64,000 bases of DNA from Novosphingobium sediminicola (GCF_014196525.1 NZ_JACIDX010000002.1:343232-407231); one strand, 5' to 3'. Positions 55,359-64,000 are shown, counted from the first letter of the stretch. The notes: generated by a model from the letters alone, not told the origin. Numbers and translations: made by a program.

Positions 55359-56549
55359 ATGACTGCGGCCAAATCTGTGCATATTCCCTTTGGCCTGCTG
55401 CTGGTGCTGGCCGGCCTCAGCGCCTTTGCCCCGCTTTCCATCGACATGTATCTGCCCGCGCTGCCGGTGATGGCGCGCGATCTGGGGGGCCATGCGGCGC
55501 AGGCCTCGCTGACGGTCGCCTCCTTCTTTGCGGGCCTGTGTTTCGGGCAATTGGTGCATGGACCACTGTCGGATCGGATCGGGCGGCGGACGCCCTTGCT
55601 GGGCGGGCTGGTGCTGTATGTAGGCGCGGGGGCCTGCGCGGCGCTGGCGCCTTCGATCCCGGTGCTGATCGCCGCGCGCTTCGTTCAGGCCTTTGGCGGC
55701 TGCGCAGGGCTGGTGGTGTCGCGCGCCTCGGTGCGTGATCGCTTCACCCCGCAGGAAAGCGCGCAGGTCTTCTCCCTCCTCCTGCTGGTGATGAGCATCG
55801 CGCCCATCATCGCTCCGCTGATCGGCAGCTGGGTGCTGCTGGTTGCGTCATGGCGGGCGATTTTCTGGCTGCTCACGCTGTTTGGCGCGGCGGTGGCGGT
55901 GGCCACGTTCTTCGGCCTGCCCGAAACCCGCTCGGAGCAGACCGCCGCGCAGGCGCGCAGCGAATCCCCCTTTGCCGCCTATCGCGCCGTGCTGGGCGAG
56001 GCGCAGGTGATGGCCTATGCGCTGACCGCCGGTTTTTCTCATATGGGCCTGCTGACCTATCTGGCGATTTCGCCCGATGTGCTGGTCACCGGCTTTCACC
56101 TCTCGCCGCAAACCTATGGCTGGGTGATCGCCACCAACGGACTGGGGCTGGTGACCACCAACTGGATCAACCGCCGCCTGCTGACGCGGATCAGCTATGA
56201 TACGATCCTGCGCTGGGCCAATCTGGGCAGCATGATGGCCTCGGCGGTGCTGCTGACCGATGCGGTCACCGGGTTTGGCGGGCTGCTGGGGATCACTGTG
56301 CCGCTGTTCTTCATGGTGGCGATGATCGGCTTTACCCAGGCCAATGCGATTGCGGGCGCGCTGGCCCGCGACCCGCAAAGGGCCGGGTCGATCTCGGCGC
56401 TGGTGGGCTTTATGCAATTTGGCGGCGGGGCGCTGGGCGCGGCCATCGCCGGGGCGTTTCATGATGGCACGGCGCGACCCATGGCGATGGTGATCTTTGC
56501 CGCCTATGTGCTGGCCGCGATTGCTCTGCGCGTGCTGGGGCGCCGCTGA
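55359..56549 (+). CDS. Bcr/CflA-type multidrug efflux MFS transporter
   Basis: 396 residues from ATG 55359. The family's first-span motif APLSIDMYLPALPVMARDLGG, loop SFFAGLCFGQLVHGPLSDRIGRRTPLLGG and following ARFVQAFGGCAGLVVSRASVRDRF are diagnostic of the drug-resistance transporters of the Bcr/CflA group. About 12 hydrophobic spans are present to the end. Proton-driven export of small toxic compounds is likely; the actual substrate is unknown. A terminator separates it from the sugar operon, so it is probably independent, and it faces the GPH symporter gene across a strong hairpin. Confidence 0.9.
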   Translation: MTAAKSVHIPFGLLLVLAGLSAFAPLSIDMYLPALPVMARDLGGHAAQASLTVASFFAGLCFGQLVHGPLSDRIGRRTPLLGGLVLYVGAGACAALAPSIPVLIAARFVQAFGGCAGLVVSRASVRDRFTPQESAQVFSLLLLVMSIAPIIAPLIGSWVLLVASWRAIFWLLTLFGAAVAVATFFGLPETRSEQTAAQARSESPFAAYRAVLGEAQVMAYALTAGFSHMGLLTYLAISPDVLVTGFHLSPQTYGWVIATNGLGLVTTNWINRRLLTRISYDTILRWANLGSMMASAVLLTDAVTGFGGLLGITVPLFFMVAMIGFTQANAIAGALARDPQRAGSISALVGFMQFGGGALGAAIAGAFHDGTARPMAMVIFAAYVLAAIALRVLGRR

Positions 56550-56551
56550 TA

Positions 56552-56595
56552 GATCTGGCCCGCAGCCCGGTGGGTTGTCGGCTGCGGGCCAGATC
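56552..56595. terminator. Strong bidirectional hairpin between convergent transporter genes
   Basis: Perfect 16-bp stem GATCTGGCCCGCAGCC / GGCTGCGGGCCAGATC with a 12-base loop, starting 3 bases after the Bcr/CflA stop and 53 bases before the end of the symporter gene. It is the longest perfect inverted repeat noted in the window. Confidence 0.7.
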
Positions 56596-56647
56596 CTGTC
56601 TGCGCCATGGAGAGAGCCATCAAAACCCCATGGCGCCGACAATCAGA

Positions 56648-58120
56648 TTACGCCCGCCCCCACAGGCGATGATAGGCCACACCCGTCAGATCCTCGACCA
56701 CGATCTTTGAGGCGGGCGAGATCGGTTGATCGTGCCCCGCGCGCAGATGCTCGATTTCGGCCATCAGCATGGCATGGGTCCGCTGGTTCAGGCGAAACCG
56801 CAGCGAGATGACAAATCCGGCCAGCAGGATCGTCACCGTGCCGCAGGCAAAGATCGCCACCAGCGCCTGCGTGGCATGGGCGGTCTGGATGCTCGCCTTG
56901 GGGTCAAAGCCGGAATATTGCATGACAAGGCCCACGCTGCCCACGGCCACCGCTTGCGTGGCCTTGCGCACAAAGGTCATCACCCCGGCAAAGCTGCCCT
57001 CGCGCCGCTGGCCGGTCATGATTTCATCGACATCGGGCATGTAATTATAGACCGCCCAAGGCACATAATTGAGCGTGCCGCGCCCCAATCCCGCCAACGC
57101 CACCGCCCCCCAGACAAACAGCGCCCCGCCCCCGATGCCAAACCACCACGCCCCCAGCAACAGCGCCAATCCGCCCGCAAACAGCACCGCGCCATAGCGA
57201 TAAACCAGCGCAGGTGTGCTGCGCAGCGTAAACTGGATGGCCGCGATCACCGCGATCAACTGGCTGAAATAGAGGCTGCCCATCAGCATCGAGGCCAGCG
57301 AGACGGTGCCGCCCAGCGCAAAGACGACGAAGAAGATGAAGGCGGCGTTGAAGATGTCCTGCGAGATATAGCCGCCCAGATACATGCCCAGATGCATCCG
57401 GAACGCGCGCACCCGCAGCGTGGCGAACAATTCGCGATAGAGCGTGCGGATCGGATTGCCGCCGGTTGCGGGTTCCTGCGGCACCGGACGCTGGCGCTCC
57501 CAACTGAAGGCATAGAGGAAACCGGCGGTCAGCATGAACAGGACGGCGAAGATGCAGCCCATCCACAGGAACGTGTCCGCGCTGTCCCGCCCCAGCCATC
57601 CGATCAGCCAGAGCGGCATATAGCCCGCCATGATCGCCGCCGATTGGCCAAAGATGATGCGCGCGCCCGCGAATTTCGCCCGCGTGGCATAATCGGGCGA
57701 CATTTCCGAGGCCAGCGTCTCATAGGGGATGATCTCCACGGCATAAACCATTTCGAACAGCACATAGGTCAGCAGGTAATAGAGGAAATTCTGGCCCGGC
57801 ACCCAGATCAACGCAAAGCTGGGCAGCAGGGGGATCGCGGCCAGAATGAACACCCGCCGCCGCCCCAGCCTTTGCCCGATGCGCGTGCGGTCGAAATGAT
57901 CCGAAAGGTTGCCGATGATGGGCGAAAGAAAAGCGTCGATCACCCGCGCCACGCCAAAGATGATCGTCGCCTGCGCCGGGGTCAGCCCGCAAAAGCGGGT
58001 GTAGAAGAACAGCACCCAGCCCGCCAGAATCGCCATCGATCCCGCGCCCAGCACGTCATTCGAGCCATAGGCGATGAAATTGATCAGCCGGACCGGGCGG
58101 GTATGGGAGGACGCGCGCAT
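56648..58120 (-). CDS. GPH-family sugar:cation symporter (MFS_2), probable oligouronide importer
   Basis: 490 residues. N-terminal span FIAYGSNDVLGAGSMAILAGWVLFFYTRFCG and the glycoside-pentoside-hexuronide signature (ARVIDAFLSPIIGNLSDHFDRTRIGQRLGRRRVFILAAIP) place it in the GPH group. VYAVEIIPYETLASEMSPDYATRAKFAGARIIFGQ is the conserved YxxLxSE-like loop. Around 12 spans. It would carry a disaccharide or hexuronide across the inner membrane using sodium or protons. The start overlaps the stop of the GH105 gene upstream on this strand (ATGA), so uptake and hydrolysis are coupled. Ligand inferred from the partner. Confidence 0.88.
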   Translation of the reverse strand: MRASSHTRPVRLINFIAYGSNDVLGAGSMAILAGWVLFFYTRFCGLTPAQATIIFGVARVIDAFLSPIIGNLSDHFDRTRIGQRLGRRRVFILAAIPLLPSFALIWVPGQNFLYYLLTYVLFEMVYAVEIIPYETLASEMSPDYATRAKFAGARIIFGQSAAIMAGYMPLWLIGWLGRDSADTFLWMGCIFAVLFMLTAGFLYAFSWERQRPVPQEPATGGNPIRTLYRELFATLRVRAFRMHLGMYLGGYISQDIFNAAFIFFVVFALGGTVSLASMLMGSLYFSQLIAVIAAIQFTLRSTPALVYRYGAVLFAGGLALLLGAWWFGIGGGALFVWGAVALAGLGRGTLNYVPWAVYNYMPDVDEIMTGQRREGSFAGVMTFVRKATQAVAVGSVGLVMQYSGFDPKASIQTAHATQALVAIFACGTVTILLAGFVISLRFRLNQRTHAMLMAEIEHLRAGHDQPISPASKIVVEDLTGVAYHRLWGRA

Positions 58121-59229
58121 CAGATCGTCGTCCGCAACAATTCGCCCAGCGCGCAGATCGCAAGGCTCTGCCCATAGGGCATCGAGGTCAGCGGAATATC
58201 CTTATAAAATTGCAGATCATGGCCCATCGGCGTGCCGAAACTGGTCTGCTTCAACTCGCCCCGCTCGTCGATTTGGGCGATGATCCCCGCCACCGCGCGC
58301 AGGCCGCATTCGCGATAGGACGAAGGCAGATAGCCTTTGCGCACCGCTTTCAAAATACCATAGGCAAAACCGGCCGTGGCCGATGCCTCAAGGTAAGAGG
58401 TCGGGTCCATCACCAGCGTGTGCCACAATCCGCTCTCATCCTGCGTTTGCGCCAGGGTTTTGACCTGCGCCTCAAGCGCATTGATGAGAAAGCCGCGCAC
58501 CGCATCTTCAGGCGACAGGTCAAGCATTTCGATGATTTCGGGAATGGCGATCGTAACCCAGCAATTGCCCCGCGCCCAGAGCGCATTGGCGAAATGATGG
58601 CGGCCAAGGAAGGTCCAGCCGTGATACCACAGGCCGGTCTGACGGTCGGCCAGATATTTGATATGGATAAGGAATTGCCGCTTGGTCTCCTCGACATAAT
58701 GCGGGCGGTTCAACAGGCGCCCGATCTTGGCCAGCGGCAGGACCGACATCATCAGCGTATCGTCCCACAATTCCTGCGGGTTTTCGCGCTCCATCACGAT
58801 ATGCTGAAAACCGCCCTCCTCGGTGCGGGGCAGGCCCTCGGGCGACATCAGATAATCGGCCCAGCTTTCCAGATAGGGCAGATAGGTGATATCGCCGGTC
58901 TGCTCATACAGATAGGCCAGCGTCAGCATCGGGGCCATCGTGTTGATATTCTTGGGCGGCGCCCCGGCGGCAAAGCGGTTTTTGAACCAGTCGAGCAGGA
59001 TGGTCAGCGTCGCCTGATCGCCGGTCTGTTCATACAGGCGATAGAGGCCGAACAGGGCGACGCCATGGGTCCATTCCCAATCGTTCCACCCCTTGGCGTC
59101 GATCACGCGGCCATCGTCCAGATGGATCAGGAATTCGCCGCTCTCATCCTTGATATTGACCAGATTGTCGGCAAGCCGGTCGGTCAGTTCGAGGATTTGC
59201 GCGCGCGAGATTTGGGCTTTCGAAACCAT
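58120..59229 (-). CDS. GH105 family unsaturated rhamnogalacturonyl / galacturonyl hydrolase, cytoplasmic
   Basis: 369 residues from ATG 59229; no signal peptide, consistent with action after import. GH105 (alpha/alpha six-barrel) landmarks are GRVIDAKGWNDWEWTHGVALFGLYRLYEQTGD (conserved W and D near the catalytic region), LWDDTLMMSVLPLAKIGRLL, TGLWYHGWTF, HFANALWARGNCWVTIAIPEIIEML (the WARGNGW-like motif) and MDPTSYLEASATAGFAYGILKAV. It removes the delta-4,5 unsaturated uronic acid from disaccharides made by pectin or rhamnogalacturonan lyases, giving 5-keto-4-deoxyuronate. That product is the substrate for the KduI encoded at 63861. Exact disaccharide unknown. Confidence 0.9.
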   Translation of the reverse strand: MVSKAQISRAQILELTDRLADNLVNIKDESGEFLIHLDDGRVIDAKGWNDWEWTHGVALFGLYRLYEQTGDQATLTILLDWFKNRFAAGAPPKNINTMAPMLTLAYLYEQTGDITYLPYLESWADYLMSPEGLPRTEEGGFQHIVMERENPQELWDDTLMMSVLPLAKIGRLLNRPHYVEETKRQFLIHIKYLADRQTGLWYHGWTFLGRHHFANALWARGNCWVTIAIPEIIEMLDLSPEDAVRGFLINALEAQVKTLAQTQDESGLWHTLVMDPTSYLEASATAGFAYGILKAVRKGYLPSSYRECGLRAVAGIIAQIDERGELKQTSFGTPMGHDLQFYKDIPLTSMPYGQSLAICALGELLRTTI

Positions 59230-59342
59230 GGGGGGCAACCACTCCAGATTGTTCTTTGTGCCGGGAAAGGCCGGATTCAAAACAGAACACAGACTATGGC
59301 CCGCGCCAAGGGGCATCGCTTGCCCCCGGCGCGGGCTTAAAA

Positions 59343-61703
59343 TCAGAAACTGGCGTCGAAACGGACGCCGACATAGCGCCACGCATCGCGCGCCGGTTGC
59401 CACATCGTGCCGCGCGCGGTCACGCCCGGCGCGCTGAAGCCCGAGGCCGAGTCATAGAGATTGACGGCATAGTGCTTGTTGAACAAGTTGTTGACGAACG
59501 CCGAGAACTTATACTTGCCACCGGCCAGGCTGAGCCCCAGCGAGGCATCGACAATGCCATAGGCAGGCTGGACCGTGGTCGGATTGGTGTTGAGCAAATA
59601 GTTGACGTCATCCTGCCAGCGATAATTGACCGACAGGCTGGCCTTGCGCGCCTCGCCAATGGGCAATTCGTACAGGGCGCCGAGGTTGAATTTGAACACC
59701 GGCGCATTGTTGAGCCGCGCGCCCGACAGATTCTGGATTGAGCTGCCCGAGGGCAGAACCCCGCACTGACCCGGCGCGGGCACGGCGCTGTTGCTCGACA
59801 AGGTGACCGTTGCCTGCCCCGGATAGCAGGGGCCGGCGGGGTAATCGAGGATCTTGGCATCGGTATAGGCGGCCGAACCGTTGATGCTGAACCGGCTGGT
59901 CGGGCGGGCGTTGAATTCGACCTCGGCGCCGCGGGTGCGCAGATGGCCGACCGATTGCAGATAGGCCAGCGGGAAACCATTGGGCAGGACGGTGATCGAG
60001 GAGGTCTGGAAACCGAAGTAATCGGTCCAGAACAGCGCGGTGTTCAGCGTCAGTTTGCGGTCAAAGAAGCTGTTCTTGAAGCCGATTTCGTAATTATGCG
60101 CGGTCTCCGGGCTGACCGGCTGCTGAGCCGCGATCGTGGCGTTGAACACGCTGGAAAGGTCATAGGCCTGCCCCTTATAGCCGGTCGAATAGGTGGCATA
60201 GACCATGTTGTTGGGGGTGATGCGATATTGCACGCCCATCTTGCCGGTGATCGCATTGTGCGATGCGCCGCCGTTCAGGTGGAACGGGGTGGCGGCGGTA
60301 AAGTTCTGATAATCATAGTTGATCGTCTGGCGATTGAGACGGAAACCGCCCACCAGCGTGAACTTGGGCGAAACGTCGAGCGCCAGATCGGTGTAGAACG
60401 AATAGTTCGTGTTGTTCGAGGTGGCCGTATAATGCACCCGTTGCAGCACCGGGCCGCGATCCAGATCGCGGTACAGGTCATTATGCGCATACCACAGGCC
60501 AAAGACATAGCGGAACGGACCGCTGGGTGAGGTCACGCGCAATTCCTGCGTGGTCGAACGCACGCGGAACTGGCCATAGAGCGCCGCCCCGGAATCGATG
60601 CCAGAGGGCGTCACCACCGGATAATAGAGCAGGAAGTGGGAATCGGTGGCGTCCACATCCTGATAATCGCGCATCACATAATGGTCATACGAACCGATAT
60701 AGGTGACCGTCGCGCCGGGCAGCAGGCCGCCGTCGATATTATAGCTGGCGCGCAGCGTACCGCCCCAGCTGAAAGCATCGCCGCCCGCGCGGATATCGTT
60801 GCGCACCTTGCTGTTATACGGATCGTTATAATTGATCCCGGCCAGCACGGTGGAGGCGGGCAATTGGGTAATGCCCTGATAATACAGGCCCGTGGTCAGC
60901 TTGTTGATCGGCGTGACGCAGCAATTGATGTCCGAATGGTTATAACGCGGGGCAAGGCTGATCGACAGATTGCTGGTGGGCTCCCACAGCATCTTGCCGG
61001 TGATGGTCAGGCCCTTGCTGCCGTTCATCTTCTGGCCGGTGGTCAGATTGTCGACATTGCCGTCCCACGAATTATACGAAGCGGTGATGCGCGCCTTGAC
61101 CGTATCGCTGAGCGGGCCGGACACCGTGCCGCCCACGCGCCATTCATGATCGTCGGTCACAAGAGCCGTCACATGGCCGGTCAGATGATCGGTGGGCGCC
61201 TGCGTGACGATGTTGAGCACGCCCGAAATCGCGCTCTTGCCGAACAGCGTGCTTTGCGGGCCTTTCAGCGCCTCGACCCGCTCGATATCGACCAGATCCT
61301 TGAAGGCGGCGGCCTGAAAACCGGCAGGCACATCGTCAATCACCACGGCCACGTCTGATTCCACCGCGATGCCGTTGGTCAGCGTGCCGATGCCGCGCAG
61401 GTTGATGCTGAAATTGCCCGGCTGGGTACCGTAATTCAGCGTCAGTCCCGGCACCAGCTTGGGCAGATCGCCCAGATCGCGCACGTTCTGGCGGGTCACG
61501 GCGTCCTTGGTCACGGCGGTCACCGAGACCGGCACATCCTGCAAACGCTCGGCGCGGCGAGTCGCGGTAACCACAATATCGGCGATACCAGCATTCGCAT
61601 CGGGCTGGGGCGTGGCGCTTTGCGCATGGGCGGCGCAACCGATGGCGGCGATGCAGCTGGTGGCCAACAGCGCGGAGACGCGGGAAATCAGGCGTGTTTT
61701 CAT
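59343..61703 (-). CDS. TonB-dependent outer membrane receptor, probable oligouronide uptake
   Basis: 786 residues from ATG 61703, with AGAGGA upstream. Signal peptide ends GCAAHAQ. The plug has DIVVTATRRAERLQDVPVSVTAVTKDAVTRQ, then NFSINLRGIGTLTNGIAVESDVAVVIDDVPAGF and VEALKGPQSTLFGKSAISGVLNIVTQAP. The barrel follows and the protein ends WRYVGVRFDASF. The LQDVPVSVTAV plug style is common among sphingomonad receptors for plant or aromatic substrates. Encoded 113 bases upstream of, and on the same strand as, the GH105 and symporter genes, so uronide import is suggested. It is also divergent from the zinc alcohol dehydrogenase. Confidence 0.93.
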   Translation of the reverse strand: MKTRLISRVSALLATSCIAAIGCAAHAQSATPQPDANAGIADIVVTATRRAERLQDVPVSVTAVTKDAVTRQNVRDLGDLPKLVPGLTLNYGTQPGNFSINLRGIGTLTNGIAVESDVAVVIDDVPAGFQAAAFKDLVDIERVEALKGPQSTLFGKSAISGVLNIVTQAPTDHLTGHVTALVTDDHEWRVGGTVSGPLSDTVKARITASYNSWDGNVDNLTTGQKMNGSKGLTITGKMLWEPTSNLSISLAPRYNHSDINCCVTPINKLTTGLYYQGITQLPASTVLAGINYNDPYNSKVRNDIRAGGDAFSWGGTLRASYNIDGGLLPGATVTYIGSYDHYVMRDYQDVDATDSHFLLYYPVVTPSGIDSGAALYGQFRVRSTTQELRVTSPSGPFRYVFGLWYAHNDLYRDLDRGPVLQRVHYTATSNNTNYSFYTDLALDVSPKFTLVGGFRLNRQTINYDYQNFTAATPFHLNGGASHNAITGKMGVQYRITPNNMVYATYSTGYKGQAYDLSSVFNATIAAQQPVSPETAHNYEIGFKNSFFDRKLTLNTALFWTDYFGFQTSSITVLPNGFPLAYLQSVGHLRTRGAEVEFNARPTSRFSINGSAAYTDAKILDYPAGPCYPGQATVTLSSNSAVPAPGQCGVLPSGSSIQNLSGARLNNAPVFKFNLGALYELPIGEARKASLSVNYRWQDDVNYLLNTNPTTVQPAYGIVDASLGLSLAGGKYKFSAFVNNLFNKHYAVNLYDSASGFSAPGVTARGTMWQPARDAWRYVGVRFDASF

Positions 61704-61826
61704 CAATTTATCCTCTCATCATCTGGCTCGGCTTCGACCGATCTTTGTCGGCCTGAACAGAACCCCCGGTGTGCAAGCACTGCCCTCCCTGTCCGGAGAT
61801 GCATTGGTACGTTGTTCGGTTGACGT

Positions 61827-61860
61827 ATTATTTGACATCATACAACCATGTCAATATCAC
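61827..61860. promoter_or_regulatory. Overlapping divergent sigma70-type promoters
   Basis: Minus strand: TTGACA (complement of 61849-61854), 16-base spacer, AATAAT (complement of 61827-61832), toward the TonB receptor. Plus strand: TTGACA (61832-61837), 17-base spacer, TATCAC (61855-61860), toward the dehydrogenase. Both -35 elements are perfect and the two promoters overlap, so one bound regulator could control both. Confidence 0.5.
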
Positions 61861-61869
61861 AAGTGACAT
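61832..61869. promoter_or_regulatory. TGACAT inverted-repeat cluster, candidate operator
   Basis: TTGACAT (61832-61838), N9, ATGTCAA (61848-61854), then N9, TGACAT (61864-61869), so three TGACAT boxes occur in alternating orientation. They overlap both -35 elements. The FadR-type regulator encoded at 63110 is the nearest candidate protein. Part of the symmetry could simply reflect the two -35 hexamers. Confidence 0.4.
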
Positions 61870-61918
61870 CGCCGGCGAGATGATTCCGACCGGCACCGCA
61901 GAGAGGGTGAAAGGCACC

Positions 61919-62998
61919 ATGAAGTTGCAGGAGATGACCGCCGTGATGTGTCACGGCCCGCGCGATTACCGCGTGGAACGGGCCGCCATGCCCAAGGCCG
62001 GTCCCCATGAGATCGTGATCCGCATCGGCGCCTGCGGCATCTGCGCCTCGGATTGCAAATGCTGGCAGGGCGCCTCGATGTTCTGGGAAGGGCCCGACGG
62101 CCCCTATGTCAAAACCCCGGTCATTCCCGGCCATGAATTCTTCGGCTATGTCCACGAACTGGGCGAAGGCGCGGGCGAGCATTTCGGCGTGGCGCTGGGC
62201 GACAAGGTGATCGCCGAACAGATCCTACCCTGCAACCGCTGTCGCTATTGCACCTCAGGCTCGTATTGGATGTGCGAGCGCCACTATATCTACGGCTTCC
62301 AAAAGGGCTTTACCGATGGCGGCATGGCGCAATTCATGCGTCTGGCCTCCACCGCGCGGGTGCATAAGATCCCGCAGGACTTGCCGCTCGAAGCCTGCGC
62401 GATCATCGAGCCGCTGGCCTGTGCGATCCATACCGTCAATCGCGGCACAATTGAGTTGGCCGATACGGTGGTGATTGCAGGCGCGGGGCCGCTGGGCCTG
62501 TTGATGACGCAGGTGGCGCGGTTGAAAACGCCCAAGAAACTGGTGGTGGTCGATCCCCTGCCCGCGCGGCGGGATCTGGCGCTGCGCTATGGCGCCGATG
62601 TGGCGATCGACCCGCGTGATGGCGATGCCATCCAGCAGGTGATGGGCCTGACCGATGGCTATGGCTGCGATGTCTATATCGAAACCACCGGCGCCCCGGT
62701 CGGCGTGCGTCAGGGTTTGCAGATGATCCGCAAGCTGGGCCGCTTCGTCGAATTTTCGGTGTTTGGCGAGGAGACCACGGTGGATTGGTCAATCATCGGC
62801 GACCGCAAGGAACTGGACGTGCGCGGGGCGCATCTTGGCCCCTATTGCTATCCCATCGCCATCGACCTGCTCTCGCGCGGGCTGGTGACATCCGATGGCA
62901 TCGTCACCCACCGCTACGCCCTCGAACAATGGGATGAGGCGCTGGCCATGGCTCTCTCGCCGGATTCGGTAAAGGTCATTCTGATCCCATCCGACTGA
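61919..62998 (+). CDS. Zinc-dependent alcohol dehydrogenase, erythritol/L-threitol dehydrogenase-like
   Basis: 359 residues from ATG 61919, with GAGAGGGTGAAAGG upstream. MDR fold: EMTAVMCHGPRDYRVERAAMP, catalytic-zinc site IGACGICASDCKCWQGASMFW and VIPGHEFFGYVHELGEG, structural-zinc cysteines in EQILPCNRCRYCTSGSYWMCERH. The nucleotide-binding region is TVVIAGAGPLGLLMTQVARLK followed by LVVVDPLPARRDLALRYGAD. The segments FVEFSVFGEETTVDWSIIGD, RKELDVRGAHLGPYCYP and GICASDCKC resemble erythritol/L-threitol dehydrogenases. In this locus it may instead oxidise a polyol or a keto-deoxy acid from uronide breakdown. Substrate uncertain. Confidence 0.85.
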   Translation: MKLQEMTAVMCHGPRDYRVERAAMPKAGPHEIVIRIGACGICASDCKCWQGASMFWEGPDGPYVKTPVIPGHEFFGYVHELGEGAGEHFGVALGDKVIAEQILPCNRCRYCTSGSYWMCERHYIYGFQKGFTDGGMAQFMRLASTARVHKIPQDLPLEACAIIEPLACAIHTVNRGTIELADTVVIAGAGPLGLLMTQVARLKTPKKLVVVDPLPARRDLALRYGADVAIDPRDGDAIQQVMGLTDGYGCDVYIETTGAPVGVRQGLQMIRKLGRFVEFSVFGEETTVDWSIIGDRKELDVRGAHLGPYCYPIAIDLLSRGLVTSDGIVTHRYALEQWDEALAMALSPDSVKVILIPSD

Positions 62999-63109
62999 CG
63001 CAAGACGCAGCGGTCTGGCGGGATGACAACCCGTTATGTGATGATCTAAGAAGATGCTCTCGGCCATCGCGCCGAAACGTTCAATGCCCCCAAGGAATAG
63101 GGTTTCGGG

Positions 63110-63832
63110 ATGCAAGCAAAGCCTTTGGCCAGACGTACTCTGGCGGCCGAACTGGTCGATGAATTGCGCACGCGGATCGGTGCGGGCGCGCTGGTGCCGG
63201 GCGATCAGATCCCCACGGAAAAGGATCTGGTCAACACCTATGGCGTCAGCCGCACGGTCGTGCGCGAGGCCATCGCCCGATTGACGGCGGAGGGGTTTCT
63301 TGAACCCAAGCAGGGGCTTGGCGTGTTCATCACGATGCCGCCGCCCATGGCGTTTCAGGTGACGCATACCGAACTCGAAGATCTGGTCGAGGTCATCCGT
63401 TTTCTCGAACTGCGTCAAGCGGTTGAGGTCGAAATGGCGGGCCTTGCCGCGCTGCGCCGCAGCGATGAGGACGTGGTGGCCATGCGCGCCTGCGTCGAAC
63501 AGATCGGCCGCGAATTCGCCGCCGGTCAATCGACCACCGAAGCCGACGAGGCGCTTCATGCGCTGATCGCCAAGGCTTCGGGCAACCAGTATTTCGTGCG
63601 CTTCATCGAATTTCTCGAATTGCGCATGGTGCCGCGCCGCAATCTGGTGACCGATCTGGATGGGGCCGCGCTGGCCGCCTATCACAAGCAGGTCGATGCC
63701 GAGCATGTCGCGTTGATCGACGCCATCGAGCGCAAGGATTGCGAAGCGGCGCGCAATTGCGCGCGCCAGCATCTGGAGAATGCGCGGCGCCTGCTCGAAG
63801 AGTTCATCGCCCGGCGTCAGCCTGAAAAATAA
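63110..63832 (+). CDS. FadR-subfamily GntR transcriptional regulator
   Basis: 240 residues. The winged-helix N terminus reads [68 protein letters not shown]. The FCD ligand domain follows from about residue 90 ([32 protein letters not shown], then [34 protein letters not shown] and [32 protein letters not shown]), with the Asp/His residues that bind a metal and small acid in this family. It probably represses the uronide genes until a pathway intermediate such as a keto-deoxyuronate binds. Located 111 bases after the dehydrogenase and 28 bases before kduI. Confidence 0.9.
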   Translation: MQAKPLARRTLAAELVDELRTRIGAGALVPGDQIPTEKDLVNTYGVSRTVVREAIARLTAEGFLEPKQGLGVFITMPPPMAFQVTHTELEDLVEVIRFLELRQAVEVEMAGLAALRRSDEDVVAMRACVEQIGREFAAGQSTTEADEALHALIAKASGNQYFVRFIEFLELRMVPRRNLVTDLDGAALAAYHKQVDAEHVALIDAIERKDCEAARNCARQHLENARRLLEEFIARRQPEK

Positions 63833-63860
63833 TAATTCTTTTCCTGAGAGGGCCTCTCCC

Positions 63861-64000
63861 ATGTTTAGTAAGACCTACCACGCGACGCATCCTGACATGA
63901 TGGAATGCGTATCGAATGATGAACTGCGCGACCGCTATCTGGTCGGGGGGATGTTTGTTGAGGGTCAGGTGAACCTGAACTACTCGCATAATGAGCGGTT
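63861..64000 (+). CDS. kduI: 5-dehydro-4-deoxy-D-glucuronate isomerase, N-terminal part (3' partial)
   Basis: The window ends after 46 complete codons. The visible product, [20 protein letters not shown] followed by [20 protein letters not shown] and YSHNERF, matches the start of KduI, where xLRxxFLVxxxFVxxxxxxxYSHxDR is conserved. KduI isomerises 5-keto-4-deoxyuronate, the product of the GH105 enzyme encoded nearby, to 2,5-diketo-3-deoxygluconate. GAGAGGG lies upstream of the ATG. The zinc-binding residues are beyond the window edge, so integrity cannot be judged. Confidence 0.85.
   Translation, partial: MFSKTYHATHPDMMECVSNDELRDRYLVGGMFVEGQVNLNYSHNER

Overview
The window is high-GC alphaproteobacterial DNA, most likely from a Sphingomonadaceae member close to Novosphingobium. 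This rests on three TonB-dependent receptors with plant-polymer or nutrient genes beside them, UrcA-family and TPR-sulfotransferase proteins, DUF1989/urea-carboxylase genes and GTG/TTG starts behind purine-rich ribosome sites. The genus is inferred from gene content only. No rRNA, tRNA, CRISPR array, integrase or insertion sequence was seen.

Layout. 1-1876: tail of an outer-membrane porin-like protein, a DUF1275 membrane protein and a small acetyltransferase. 1880-11401 (minus): a branched-chain amino acid operon, running isovaleryl-CoA dehydrogenase, methylcrotonyl-CoA carboxylase (both subunits), a MaoC hydratase, a CitE-like lyase and the branched-chain 2-oxoacid dehydrogenase E1a/E1b/E2. 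Its gene set matches the mycobacterial Rv2495c-Rv2502c locus rather than the usual liuABCDE set. 11504-15714 (minus): metallo-beta-lactamase-fold hydrolase, sterol-desaturase-like hydroxylase and a TonB receptor. 16275-27178 (plus): an ABC transporter, a NikR-like regulator that has lost most nickel ligands, two DUF1989 proteins, a 1198-residue urea/guanidine carboxylase, allophanate hydrolase and a secreted beta-propeller. Together these form a guanidine (or urea) nitrogen-assimilation operon. Two inverted repeats, both with a 14-nt spacer, lie between it and the TonB receptor.

27209-36904: small secreted proteins, a TPR-sulfotransferase with a possible leader peptide and attenuator upstream, a second sterol-desaturase-like gene with a membrane partner, a periplasmic cytochrome/thioredoxin group and a LuxR-type regulator. 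36985-45876: serine hydrolase, TonB receptor, Tat-exported carboxylesterase, DUF1593 protein and a CE1-type esterase. This looks like an extracellular ester and polysaccharide toolkit.

45919-55286: FGGY kinase and split transketolase (minus), divergent from a DUF2291 lipoprotein, a ribose-type ABC transporter, a DeoR regulator, a periplasmic sugar-binding lipoprotein and a TIM-barrel isomerase (plus). This set fits the transketolase branch of D-apiose catabolism. 55359-56549 is a Bcr/CflA efflux pump. 56648-64000: GPH symporter, GH105 unsaturated-uronyl hydrolase, TonB receptor, threitol-dehydrogenase-like zinc alcohol dehydrogenase, FadR-type regulator and the start of kduI. This is a pectin/rhamnogalacturonan disaccharide locus. 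Apiose and unsaturated galacturonides both occur in plant cell walls, so the right third reads as a plant-debris utilisation region.
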